Shown piece by piece: positions 39,139 to 47,551 of a stretch of 64,000 bases of DNA. The translations under genes and the position numbers were made by a program. Below the pieces are notes generated by a model. The model worked only from the letters and a program-made list of their open reading frames with translations. It was not told the origin of the DNA and made no database searches. The stretch is from the NCBI GenBank assembly GCA_937883785.1, contig CALGDE010000013.1, positions 1-64,000 on the forward strand, read 5' to 3'. This stretch comes from an uncultured cyanobacterium (GTDB lineage: Bacteria; Cyanobacteriota; Cyanobacteriia; CACIAM-69d). How positions within the stretch are numbered: the first letter of the stretch is position 1; each line of letters begins with the position of its first letter.

Positions 39139-40185
39139 ATGGCAGCTCGACAGACATCAGTGACAAAAACATCCACGCGACGCAAAGCCACAAAAGGCAA
39201 GGTCACAAAGAAAACGGTTTCATTTTCCTTGGAGGAAGATCAGGGGCTGCTTAGCGCCATTGAAATTACTTTGGAGGAGGGAGAGTTTGATAGTTTCAAT
39301 GCCCTGTGTCGCCATGCCCTAAGTCAGTTTTTATTTGCTGATGATGAGCCGGAGGAGGAGGTTGAGACGGTGTCTGCCCAGCCTGCGTTTGACCCCAGTG
39401 AAATGGGGGTGGCGATCGCCCAGGCACTACAAACCAATCTCCAGGCAAATTTGCAGGCAACTCTCCAAGCAAATACGCCGCAACCTCAAGCAAGTCCTGA
39501 TGCAGAAAGTTTGGGCGGAGCGATCGCCCAACAGCTTATGGAGCAACTAAAGGCGACGTTACTGCCTCAGATAGAGGACTCCCAACCCACGATTAATATT
39601 GATATCGACTCCCAAGAAATTGGCTTAGAGGTGGCCCAGAAGCTGCTCCCAACCTTGCAAAACGCACAGGAAAGAACCATTACTGAGGCGGTGCATGATG
39701 CGATTCTTGAGGAGGGCATTGTGGGGGGGATTGGCAATAAATTAGAACTGACGCCCACAACGCCGACAGTGGCTACCAGTTGGGAAGAGGCGCGGGGCGA
39801 AATTATTGCCGGTGTGGCGACCCAGCTAGAGGCAAAGTTGCGGGAGAAAGATCGGGTGTTAAGTACCCTGCTGGAGGAGGTGAGATCGCTCCCTCGGCTG
39901 ATGCAGGAGCTAAAACACGAGGTAAAAAGTGAAGTTCAGGCAACGGCTCCAGCTATTGCTCCCCAATCGGAAGATAACGGGGCGATCGCCAGTGAACTGG
40001 TGGCGGATCGGGTCGTCGGCGAGTTGGACGCCAAGCTAGATGCAAAATTGGATGCCATTGAGGCAGCAATCTCCCAAAAAATCCCCGTTGTTCCCCCCGA
40101 ACCCGAAACCTCTGATGAAGAGAAAGCGCTTGAGGCAAACGACCAAAACATTGATCGCCTAGCTGCCTTTTTGGAGCAGTTTTAG
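39139..40185 (+). CDS. Ribbon-helix-helix protein with long acidic/coiled-coil tail (candidate ParR-like adaptor)
   Basis: The product has 348 residues. A basic Lys/Thr-rich leader is followed by KKTVSFSLEEDQGLLSAIEI and FDSFNALCRHALSQFLF (about residues 23-67). That is strand-helix-helix, the pattern of ribbon-helix-helix DNA-binding proteins including ParR. The rest is Gln/Ala/Glu-rich with repeats (NLQANLQATLQAN; LDAKLDAKLDA) and predicted coiled coil. In plasmid systems ParR binds centromere repeats through an N-terminal RHH and caps ParM filaments with its C terminus; this order is reproduced. The tail is much longer than classical ParR. ATG 39139 has GGAG eight bases upstream. Confidence 0.65.
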   Translation: MAARQTSVTKTSTRRKATKGKVTKKTVSFSLEEDQGLLSAIEITLEEGEFDSFNALCRHALSQFLFADDEPEEEVETVSAQPAFDPSEMGVAIAQALQTNLQANLQATLQANTPQPQASPDAESLGGAIAQQLMEQLKATLLPQIEDSQPTINIDIDSQEIGLEVAQKLLPTLQNAQERTITEAVHDAILEEGIVGGIGNKLELTPTTPTVATSWEEARGEIIAGVATQLEAKLREKDRVLSTLLEEVRSLPRLMQELKHEVKSEVQATAPAIAPQSEDNGAIASELVADRVVGELDAKLDAKLDAIEAAISQKIPVVPPEPETSDEEKALEANDQNIDRLAAFLEQF

Positions 40186-40208
40186 CTACTGGAGTTTCCC
40201 TTGGCGTT

Positions 40209-41489
40209 TTACCAGGCATCCAACCTTGATCGGGCGATCTCTTGTAATACCGGTGAGGAAGAGCACCGAAGAATGTCATGGGAATTAGGCGATCGCCCCA
40301 AAGCATTCCGTAGTGTAGCCAGGGTATTAATCACCTGCTGTGCATCCTGACCCATGCCAACAGCGCCAACAATTTTCGATTGCGATCGCCATGATTTTTG
40401 CAGCATTATCCATAGGCTGCCGCCATCGTCACAGTGGATTTTGACAACGGATTGATCGGCATTGGCGTCACTGATTTGCCCCCATTGGGTGATGGGTGGA
40501 TTAGTGGGGATGCTCCAGGGAATCGCACCGTAGTCGATGGGAGGGAACGCTCGTCCGCGCCACTTTTTGCTGAGACCGTGGGAAATGGCGGTCAGAGCTT
40601 CTGTCTGGGCGATCGCTGGCAGCGTATGACCACCTAACGCCGCACCGCACAGGTAAAGATACGGCAGAGTGGTTTGGAGATGACGGTTGGCGATCGCTCT
40701 ACCGTTTTGGGTGGAAAAATTGGGACCGGCGTTAGGGATTAAGGGTGTGGGTTGGGTGCCCAGCAGAATGTGGTCCGTTTGGGGCGGGAATTGCTCAGCG
40801 GTGATTGTGGAAACAGAAGCATCCCAAACAATATCAATGCCGTCTATCTCCAAGAGATTTTGTAAGTGGCGATCAATGGGTTCGTATAGTCCATCTACTA
40901 AGCAGCGATTCGGCAGTAGCAAAGTGACCGAATCACCCTGTTGCGCCAACTTTTGACATTGGGCGATCGCCACCACATCTCCGCCAAAGACTGCCCAATT
41001 TTTTTGCGCCCCTTCCTCCCTGTCTAGATAGCTCTCTAAATCCTTCGGCAAGCAAACGGGGACATTGAACTGCTGGATATTTTTAGGGACTTGAGGAGAT
41101 AACGCTTCGGCGTAAAGGTAGCGATCGCCCCAAAGCCATCGGTTTTCAGTACGAACTAACCATGGCGATTTCGTTGACCATAGTTTTGCTAATCCCTTGG
41201 GTGCGGGCGATCGCTCCCACACCCAATCCTCCAGCACCACATCAACACCGTGCCCCATTAAGTGCCCCAGCTGCGCCATGGGTAGCGGCAAATTGTGTGC
41301 AGACATTGGTGCCGCTTTTGGGACCGATTTTGGTGCCGGTTCCACCAGCGCCACCCGTGCTCCTCGACTAACGGCGAACTGGGCCCCCCGGCGGGCTGAA
41401 TCAGTGCCCCCTAAGATGACCCAGTCGTAGCGATCAATGTAATCCAACAATACGAAGCCCCAGCAATTACGGCATTCCCCCAGTCCCAT
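40209..41489 (-). CDS. Pyridine nucleotide-disulfide reductase-like flavoprotein, redox disulfide missing
   Basis: The product has 426 residues. The FAD-binding start YDWVILGGTDSARRGAQFAVSRGARVALVEP (about residues 21-51) is of the glutathione/mercuric reductase class, but the G-x-G-x-x-G is altered to GGTDSA. The active-site CxxxxC expected shortly after is absent. NWAVFGGDVVAIAQCQKLAQQG (about 165-186) marks the NAD(P) domain, and PYLYLCGAALGG (about 278-289) the second FAD contact. It is therefore probably not a disulfide reductase; a binding or regulatory role is possible. The N terminus before residue 15 is uncertain. Divergent from the ccmK gene. Confidence 0.7.
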   Translation of the reverse strand: MGLGECRNCWGFVLLDYIDRYDWVILGGTDSARRGAQFAVSRGARVALVEPAPKSVPKAAPMSAHNLPLPMAQLGHLMGHGVDVVLEDWVWERSPAPKGLAKLWSTKSPWLVRTENRWLWGDRYLYAEALSPQVPKNIQQFNVPVCLPKDLESYLDREEGAQKNWAVFGGDVVAIAQCQKLAQQGDSVTLLLPNRCLVDGLYEPIDRHLQNLLEIDGIDIVWDASVSTITAEQFPPQTDHILLGTQPTPLIPNAGPNFSTQNGRAIANRHLQTTLPYLYLCGAALGGHTLPAIAQTEALTAISHGLSKKWRGRAFPPIDYGAIPWSIPTNPPITQWGQISDANADQSVVKIHCDDGGSLWIMLQKSWRSQSKIVGAVGMGQDAQQVINTLATLRNALGRSPNSHDILRCSSSPVLQEIARSRLDAW

Positions 41490-41555
41490 ACAAAGCTCTT
41501 ACAAAACCCGTCTGTAAACAAGGGTTGCGCGGGGTTAATGCTCGCGGGGGATTCG

Positions 41556-41583
41556 TTGGACCGTGCAGGAACCGGGATACACT
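41556..41583 (+). promoter_or_regulatory. Sigma70-type promoter of ccmK
   Basis: TTGGAC (41556-41561), a 16-base spacer and TACACT (41578-41583) fit a -35/-10 pair. The -10 box ends 30 bases before ATG 41614. This argues against the longer frame that would begin inside the promoter at 41563. Confidence 0.6.
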
Positions 41584-41613
41584 GTTGCGGTACTAGTGAG
41601 TGAGGACGAAAAA

Positions 41614-41922
41614 ATGCCCGTTGCCATTGGCGTAGTTGAGTCATTGGGATTCCCCGCAACGTTGGCGTGCGCCGATGCCATGGTGAAAGCGGCACGGGTA
41701 ACGCTGGTGTTTTTTGATAAGGCGGAAAAGGGAAATTTTTACGTGGCAGTGCGCGGTCCCGTATCTGAAGTGGAGCGGTCCGTGGAAGCAGGCATCTTGG
41801 CGTCGTCAGAAACCATGGGCGGCAAAGTGATGAGCCACTATATCGTGCCGAATCCACCGCCCAATGTGGAAGACGTGCTCGATCTGCTTTACACCGACGC
41901 GGTGGAACCTTTCAGGGTTTAG
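41614..41922 (+). CDS. ccmK: Carboxysome shell hexamer protein, CcmK3-like
   Basis: The product has 102 residues and is a single BMC domain that forms part of the carboxysome facet. The start MPVAIGVVESLGFPATLACADAMVKAARVTLV is the BMC signature. The middle FFDKAEKGNFYVAVRGPVSEVE and the tail GGKVMSHYIVPNPPPNVEDVL resemble CcmK3 more than CcmK1/2 or K4. CcmK3 normally pairs with CcmK4 in mixed hexamers and the genes sit together, but no ccmK4 lies in this window. GAGG eight bases before the ATG and the promoter upstream support this start. Confidence 0.93.
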   Translation: MPVAIGVVESLGFPATLACADAMVKAARVTLVFFDKAEKGNFYVAVRGPVSEVERSVEAGILASSETMGGKVMSHYIVPNPPPNVEDVLDLLYTDAVEPFRV

Positions 41923-42024
41923 GCGCTAACTTTGGGTCCAATATCAGCGTTAGGGCACGCAATTAAGGAATGCGGGCGATCCGCGTCGGCGCTAAATCGC
42001 TCGGCTTTGCATTTAGTCGCATCC

Positions 42025-42747
42025 CTAAAGGCCTAAAGAAGCGAGGGCGCTCTGGGCTTCATAGTGCAATCCGCCAGCGGTGCGGAACATTTCCTGGCCG
42101 GCGTGAAGGCGGGTTTCGTCGTAATTCAGGGGAAAGTACCCCAGCTCATCAAGCCCATCGCCAATGCGTTCCAAGCAGTAATACAAATGGGCAGCCACCC
42201 CGGCGACAACGCTAGGGTTGGGCATTGAGGCGAGGGAATGACGGGCTTGGCTGAGGCGATCGCCACATTTGTCCAAATAGTCACAAAATTTATCCATCAG
42301 CTCATCGTCAAAAGGGTCCGCCGATAGCTCCACCAGTTCCCCTTCCAACGAGTCCGTTAGGGTATCGATGAGGCGATTAATGGGTCTGTAAACCAACTTG
42401 ATCCACTGATCCAAATCGGCGTCGGTGGATTGCCCAGTTTTTCGCTGTTGATATTGTCGAGTGGCGGTTCGGGTGCGGCGATCGCGATCCTGCTGGGCCT
42501 GTTCGGGAGTGTTGGGAAAATACTGAGAAAAAGGGTGACGCAGATAGGCGTCGTATTGGCGGCGGCGCTGCTCGTCCCCCAGCACCTCGTAAGCCGCATT
42601 AATCTGCGCAATTTGATCGTGATTACTATTAGGACCGTTGATATCCGGGTGATGGCGCTTCACCAGGTTGCGATAGGCGCTTTTGATTTCAGCGGCGGTG
42701 GCGTCAGCGGTTATCTGCAAGACGGCGTAGAAACAGGTTTCACTCAT
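42025..42747 (-). CDS. J-domain (DnaJ-like) co-chaperone
   Basis: The product has 240 residues. The N-terminal ~70 residues are a full J domain with the HPD motif in NLVKRHHPDING (about residue 32) and INAAYEVLGDEQRRRQYDAYL. HPD stimulates the ATPase of DnaK/Hsp70. There is no Gly/Phe region or zinc finger; the C-terminal ~130 residues are helical and of unknown type, probably recruiting a specific client. It starts 88 bases downstream of glpD on the same strand. Confidence 0.9.
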   Translation of the reverse strand: MSETCFYAVLQITADATAAEIKSAYRNLVKRHHPDINGPNSNHDQIAQINAAYEVLGDEQRRRQYDAYLRHPFSQYFPNTPEQAQQDRDRRTRTATRQYQQRKTGQSTDADLDQWIKLVYRPINRLIDTLTDSLEGELVELSADPFDDELMDKFCDYLDKCGDRLSQARHSLASMPNPSVVAGVAAHLYYCLERIGDGLDELGYFPLNYDETRLHAGQEMFRTAGGLHYEAQSALASLGL

Positions 42748-42835
42748 GGAAATGCACAGGGATGCTCACGGTGCTCAGGCGGATGTTGGGACGTTGAAGC
42801 TCCAGTAAACGCCAGCTTACGCCGGTACCGAAATT

Positions 42836-44452
42836 TTAAACGCTGTTGGCAAAATAGTTCACCGCATCCTGATGATGCTGTTGCCGCTCACCCTCGGTCC
42901 ATCCCAGCTCATTCCCCAACAGTTCCACTACCCGCGTAATCGCCCCGTTTGTGGCCGCCGAATCTAAAAATCCCAGCCGGGTGCGCCGCGCCAAAATATC
43001 CACCGCCGTACAAGCCCCCTCGTGACGGGCTCCATAAATTACTTCTGCCTCCAAATAGGGATGATCGCCAGCCAGGGGTGACTCATAGCCGTCCTGGGCG
43101 ATCGCCATAACATCGGGGGTGCGATCGCCGTAAGCCCGCTGCAAATGGGTCGCCACCGCCTCAGACAGCCCATAGTTATGAACCCACTTCGCCGCTCCGT
43201 CAGGTTCGTAATGTTTCCCCCCCGCCAGCGGAATCGTCTCCGTTTGGGGACCGGCGTGGGTTGGCTGTAGGTTACCCAAGGCGATCGCCTGGTTCACCGC
43301 ATCCAGGGACATTTTTCGATAGGTGGTCCATTTGCCCCCCGAAATGGTCAGCAGCCCCGAATCGCTGATATTCACCACATGATCTCGCGACAGTTTCGCC
43401 GTATCGCTCGCCTTGGGATCAAACACCAACGGACGCAAGCCGGACCACGTTGACTTCACATCCTGGCGCGTTACCGGCAAAGCAAAATACTCCCGCACGT
43501 GACGCAATACGTACTCAATGTCCTCTTCCATCGCCTTCGGATTCGCCTGCAGCGTCGCCGCATTATCCGTGGTGCCCACCAACGTATGCCCCAGCCACGG
43601 CAGCAGAAACAGCAGTCGCCCATCCTCCGTTTTAGGAATCAGCATCCCCGTGGCTGGCGGCGAAAATTTTTCGTCCAACACAATATGAATACCGGAGCTC
43701 ACCTTCAGCATAGGCGAGCAGTGCGGTTCATCTAGCTTCCGCAAATTATCGGTAAAAGGACCGGTGGCGTTAACAATAATCTTGGCACCAATATCCCAGC
43801 TTTTATCACTGAGGGTGTCGTGGAGGGTGGCACCGTTCAGCCTGCCGGAATCGTCCTTTTTTAAAGCGGTCACTTCCACGTGGTTAGCGATCGCCACGCC
43901 CTTTTCCGCCGCCGTCACCGCGATCGACACATTCATCCGCGCATCATCAAACTGCCCATCGTAATAAACCACTGCTCCCCGCAATCCCTCAGAGCGCAAC
44001 ATGGGGAATTTTTCCAACGCCTCTTTGGGACCAATATATTGACTAGGAGCCAGGTTCGCCTTCCCTGCCAAAAAGTCATACATCTTTAGCCCAATGGTGA
44101 AATAGGGCACCCCAAACCAACTGTAAATGGGCGTCACAATGGGCAGTGGTTTGGCTAAATGAGGGGCAATTTTCAGCAGCGTTGCCCGCTCTTTCAATGC
44201 GTCGCGCACCAAATTTAATTGACTGCGGTCAAAGGTTTTAAACGCCTGCTCCAGATATCGCACCCCCCCATGAATCAGCTTGGTGCTGCGGCTACTGGTG
44301 CCCGCCGCAAAGTCATCTCGCTCCACCAAAGCCACCGACAGCCCCCGAGTCACCGCGTCTAGAGCAATGCCCGTGCCGGTGGCTCCTCCGCCAATAACCA
44401 GCAGGTCAAATTGTTCTGAGGCGAGGCGGGCAAGGTGGCGATCGCGATGCAT
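42836..44452 (-). CDS. glpD: Glycerol-3-phosphate dehydrogenase (FAD-dependent)
   Basis: Oxidises glycerol-3-phosphate to dihydroxyacetone phosphate and feeds electrons to quinone at the membrane. The 538-residue product has FDLLVIGGGATGTGIALDAV, the FAD site, followed by SRSTKLIHGGVRYLEQAF, a GlpD hallmark. The C-terminal DAO-type domain carries LTISGGKWTTYRKMSLDAV. Full length. glpK lies 3.1 kb away on the same strand with two plus-strand genes between, so the glp genes are not one operon here. Confidence 0.96.
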   Translation of the reverse strand: MHRDRHLARLASEQFDLLVIGGGATGTGIALDAVTRGLSVALVERDDFAAGTSSRSTKLIHGGVRYLEQAFKTFDRSQLNLVRDALKERATLLKIAPHLAKPLPIVTPIYSWFGVPYFTIGLKMYDFLAGKANLAPSQYIGPKEALEKFPMLRSEGLRGAVVYYDGQFDDARMNVSIAVTAAEKGVAIANHVEVTALKKDDSGRLNGATLHDTLSDKSWDIGAKIIVNATGPFTDNLRKLDEPHCSPMLKVSSGIHIVLDEKFSPPATGMLIPKTEDGRLLFLLPWLGHTLVGTTDNAATLQANPKAMEEDIEYVLRHVREYFALPVTRQDVKSTWSGLRPLVFDPKASDTAKLSRDHVVNISDSGLLTISGGKWTTYRKMSLDAVNQAIALGNLQPTHAGPQTETIPLAGGKHYEPDGAAKWVHNYGLSEAVATHLQRAYGDRTPDVMAIAQDGYESPLAGDHPYLEAEVIYGARHEGACTAVDILARRTRLGFLDSAATNGAITRVVELLGNELGWTEGERQQHHQDAVNYFANSV

Positions 44453-44649
44453 GGAAAAAATCGTGGGCTAGCAACTCCTTCGTTTTAGCGGACTTTTGCG
44501 ATCAATGGGGGACTAAAAGGGGATCTCTGCCTCAGGGTACTAGGGAAATAGGTCCGACTACAGTTGATTTAAAGATACCGCTGCGACCGGTGAGCTTAGG
44601 GTGGGGTTAGATTAGGGGCAATTCTTTCTATTCAGTGCCCTGTGGGAGT

Positions 44650-46851
44650 ATGGCGAATCGGGAACAGGTGGCGATGCTCCGGCGGGATGTGGCGGAGTGG
44701 AATCAGTGGAGACAGCGCAACCAGAGTGTTGTGCCGGATTTGCGGGGGGCGGATCTGCGGGGATGTGATTTACGGGGCGCGAATTTAGTTGGGGCGGATA
44801 TTCGCAGTGCGAAGTTCGGACGACGGGGTAGGGACAAGGACGCGGCAAATTTGACTGGGGCAGATTTGACGGGAGCGACGGCGGGGCTACAGCGTCGATA
44901 CATGGTGTTGCAGTTACTGATCTCAGCGGTTTTGGGGTTGCTCATTGGAGTATTGATGATGACTGTGGCGGTGTTTATTCAGGGGATAACCACAATCAAC
45001 TTTGACGGGGTCAGCGATGCGGGGCAGTGGGTCATCAGGGGATCTGTTCTTATGTGTGCTTTGATACCGTTTTGGGCGATCGCCCGCCAAGGATTTACTG
45101 TTAAGGCTGTTGGGACTATGGCGACGTTCTACTCCATATTCGGAGCCGGAGCCTTCGCCGTAATTTTCGCCATAGCCGGAGACGAGATCGTATTCGGAGC
45201 CTTCTCCTTCTCCTTCTCCTTTGCCGGAGCCTTCGCCGTAGCCGTAGCCTGCGTCGTAGCCGTAGTCGGAGCCTTCGCCGGGGACGCCCCCTTCGCCGTA
45301 TTAGCCTTCGCCGTATTAGCCTTCGCCGTAGGCATGGTCAGATATACAGTCACAGCCGTAGGCCTGGACGAAGCCTTCGCCTTAGTAGCCGTAGCCTCGC
45401 TTTTGTTGGGTTGGTATGTAGCTCGCACAGCGAAGCGAGGCTACGAAAAATTTGCCCTGGCCCGCCAACTGGGTCTTGCACTAGCAGCTATCGGTGGAAC
45501 TGACTTCACAAAAGCAAATCTTATAAAAGCGATATTCAAAAAATCAAAATTAAGAAGCACTACCTTTCATAACGCCACCCTGACCCACACCAACTTCCGC
45601 GACGCCCAACACCTGGACAAAGCCAACCCCGGCACCAGCCTCCTATCCAATTTCCAAATCCTCGACCTCCTCACCACCCCCAACGACCACTACAAGAAAA
45701 ACCTCTCCGCCATGAATCTGCGGGGAGCTTACCTCGCCGACGCCAACCTGGAACACTGCAACCTAACCAACACCAACCTCGCCGAAGCCGACCTCACTGG
45801 CGCATCCCTCAAAAATGCCAACCTCCGGGAAGCCAACTGCGTCGGCACCACCTTCACCCGCGCCCAACTCACCGGCGCCATCCTGGAATCCTGGAACATC
45901 GACAACACAACGGTCTTTAAAAACGTCGATTGCCAATACGTATTCCTATTAGAAAAAGAAACCCCCCAAGGAACCCGAGAACGCCGCCCCCACGATCCCA
46001 GCGCCACCTTCAACCCCGGCGACTTTGAAAAACTCTTCAGCGAAGCCAGCAACCTAGTGGAAGTGCTTATCCGCGACGGCTTAGATCGAGAAGCCTTCGG
46101 TAAAGTATTCCAAGAACTCATGGATAAATTCGGCATCACCCCCGCCGATATCAAAGGCGTCGAAAGAAAAGGCACCGACGTCCTCGTCACCGTTGAGGTC
46201 CCCGAAGAAACGGACAAAGGCGACGTGGAGAAAACCCTACGATTAGGCTACGACAAACAACTCGCCATCCTCGCCGAACAACGGGACGCCGCCCGCTTAG
46301 AAGCCAGCGAAGCCAAACAACAGACCCAACAAGAACGGCAAGAAAAACAACAACTCCTCGGCATTCTCGGCAATTTCGCTGATCGCCCCATCAACGTTAA
46401 AAACGAAATCAACAACCCCATCCACAACGAACCCAAAGCCATGAGCAACAGCGAAAGCGGCCGCACCATCAACACCGGCGGTGGCGACTACCGCGAAACC
46501 AACGTCAGCGAAGGCGGTCAATACGCCGAGCGGGACATCATCAACCAAGGCAACACCGGCATCAGCCTCCCCGAAGTCATCACCCTTCTAGGACAACTGA
46601 GCCAACAAATCCAAACCACTCCCGACCTGCCCGACAACCTAAAACAAAAATCCATGCGCTACCTCGGCGCAGCCACCGCCGAAGCAGAAGAAACCAAGCC
46701 CGATAAACAACTGATGGGCACCAACCTGAAAAAAATGGGTTCCCTCTTCAAAGAAGCCGCCACCACCACCGAATCCGCCGCCAAATTCACCAAGGCGATC
46801 GCCCCTGCAATGGCAAAAATCGGCGCTTGGCTCGCCATGACCCTCATTTGA
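44650..46851 (+). CDS. Membrane pentapeptide-repeat protein with Gly-rich motif and helical C terminus
   Basis: A protein of about 733 residues. Order: short pentapeptide run (LRGADLRGCDLRGANLVGAD, ~27-46); hydrophobic region with repeated Ala/Phe/Val segments (~80-255); second pentapeptide run (LRGAYLADANLEHCNL to LREANCVGTTF, ~355-405); a domain with DREAFGKVFQELMDKFGI; a charged coiled coil (~535-570). Then comes INTGGGDYRETNVSEGGQYAERDIIN and a final helical segment ending in hydrophobic residues. The Gly-rich motif followed by a helical end recurs in cyanobacterial multidomain proteins suspected of roles in conflict or signalling; function is unknown. Start uncertain (GTG 44635 or ATG 44650). 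A nuclease-like gene follows after 44 bases. Confidence 0.75.
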   Translation: MANREQVAMLRRDVAEWNQWRQRNQSVVPDLRGADLRGCDLRGANLVGADIRSAKFGRRGRDKDAANLTGADLTGATAGLQRRYMVLQLLISAVLGLLIGVLMMTVAVFIQGITTINFDGVSDAGQWVIRGSVLMCALIPFWAIARQGFTVKAVGTMATFYSIFGAGAFAVIFAIAGDEIVFGAFSFSFSFAGAFAVAVACVVAVVGAFAGDAPFAVLAFAVLAFAVGMVRYTVTAVGLDEAFALVAVASLLLGWYVARTAKRGYEKFALARQLGLALAAIGGTDFTKANLIKAIFKKSKLRSTTFHNATLTHTNFRDAQHLDKANPGTSLLSNFQILDLLTTPNDHYKKNLSAMNLRGAYLADANLEHCNLTNTNLAEADLTGASLKNANLREANCVGTTFTRAQLTGAILESWNIDNTTVFKNVDCQYVFLLEKETPQGTRERRPHDPSATFNPGDFEKLFSEASNLVEVLIRDGLDREAFGKVFQELMDKFGITPADIKGVERKGTDVLVTVEVPEETDKGDVEKTLRLGYDKQLAILAEQRDAARLEASEAKQQTQQERQEKQQLLGILGNFADRPINVKNEINNPIHNEPKAMSNSESGRTINTGGGDYRETNVSEGGQYAERDIINQGNTGISLPEVITLLGQLSQQIQTTPDLPDNLKQKSMRYLGAATAEAEETKPDKQLMGTNLKKMGSLFKEAATTTESAAKFTKAIAPAMAKIGAWLAMTLI
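45140..45345 (+). repeat. Imperfect tandem repeats of GCCTTCGCCGTA type inside the membrane region
   Basis: GGAGCCTTCGCCGTA and TTAGCCTTCGCCGTA variants recur many times, including consecutive 15-base copies near 45296-45332 and a CTCCTT run near 45203. They encode the alternating Ala-Phe-Ala-Val hydrophobic segments. This looks like local repeat expansion of a transmembrane region. Confidence 0.7.
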
Positions 46852-46895
46852 ATCACGTTACAATAAATCCAGAAACTGCAGGGGAGGCTTGACCC

Positions 46896-47540
46896 ATGGC
46901 AGAAGTCTTAAATGCCAGCTCACTGACGCTACGGGAAGTATACGAGCGCTTCCCATTGGAAGAACACGTGCAGCCGGACTTGGGAGCTTATCTGGATCTA
47001 GAGCCTTTACCTGATATTGGAGCCAGTCGGCTGGAGCTGATTCGACAATCTTGGCGGCGATCGCTATTCCAAGGGTTGCTCAATGAAGGTTGCGTCAAGT
47101 TCTTGACCGTATCGCCTTTGCTGATGGAAGCAGGATATTTAGGCTCTTCTGACGTCCGAACTTTGCTGGAGGAAAAAATCGCCGAAATCGCCATTGAAAG
47201 TGACGATAGGGTGATTCGCGGGCGCATGGATGTTCTGGTGCTGCAAAATCCGAGCGATCGCCCTTCCCTTTGCGTCTTGATCATTGAGGCAAAAAACAGC
47301 ACTGTCAACGTCTTGGAAGGGTTACCCCAACTGCTGGTTTATATTCACACTTTCCTAGACAAACAAAAATCCGTCTGGGGGTTATTAACCACCGGCACCG
47401 ACTACACTTTTGTGCGATTACAGCAAGGAAGTTATCAGCTTTTCAAGGGATTGAATCTGCTATTTCCCGATGATTCTAAAATCCTTCTACAAGCTCTAAT
47501 TGCAATCCGAAAACTGCAACCAGAGCCTGTTGTGGATTAA
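46896..47540 (+). CDS. PD-(D/E)XK nuclease-like protein (restriction-endonuclease-related)
   Basis: The product has 214 residues. The core motif is RGRMDVLVLQ (D112) followed after a beta strand by LCVLIIEAKNS (E131-A-K133), that is D...E-x-K, the catalytic triad of PD-(D/E)XK enzymes and type I restriction N-terminal nucleases. No helicase or methylase domain is fused or nearby. Such stand-alone proteins are frequent in cyanobacteria with unproven function. GGGGAGG upstream of the ATG is a good binding site. It is probably co-transcribed with the pentapeptide-repeat gene and ends 11 bases before the convergent glpK. Confidence 0.78.
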   Translation: MAEVLNASSLTLREVYERFPLEEHVQPDLGAYLDLEPLPDIGASRLELIRQSWRRSLFQGLLNEGCVKFLTVSPLLMEAGYLGSSDVRTLLEEKIAEIAIESDDRVIRGRMDVLVLQNPSDRPSLCVLIIEAKNSTVNVLEGLPQLLVYIHTFLDKQKSVWGLLTTGTDYTFVRLQQGSYQLFKGLNLLFPDDSKILLQALIAIRKLQPEPVVD

Positions 47541-47551
47541 TCGGGAATTGA

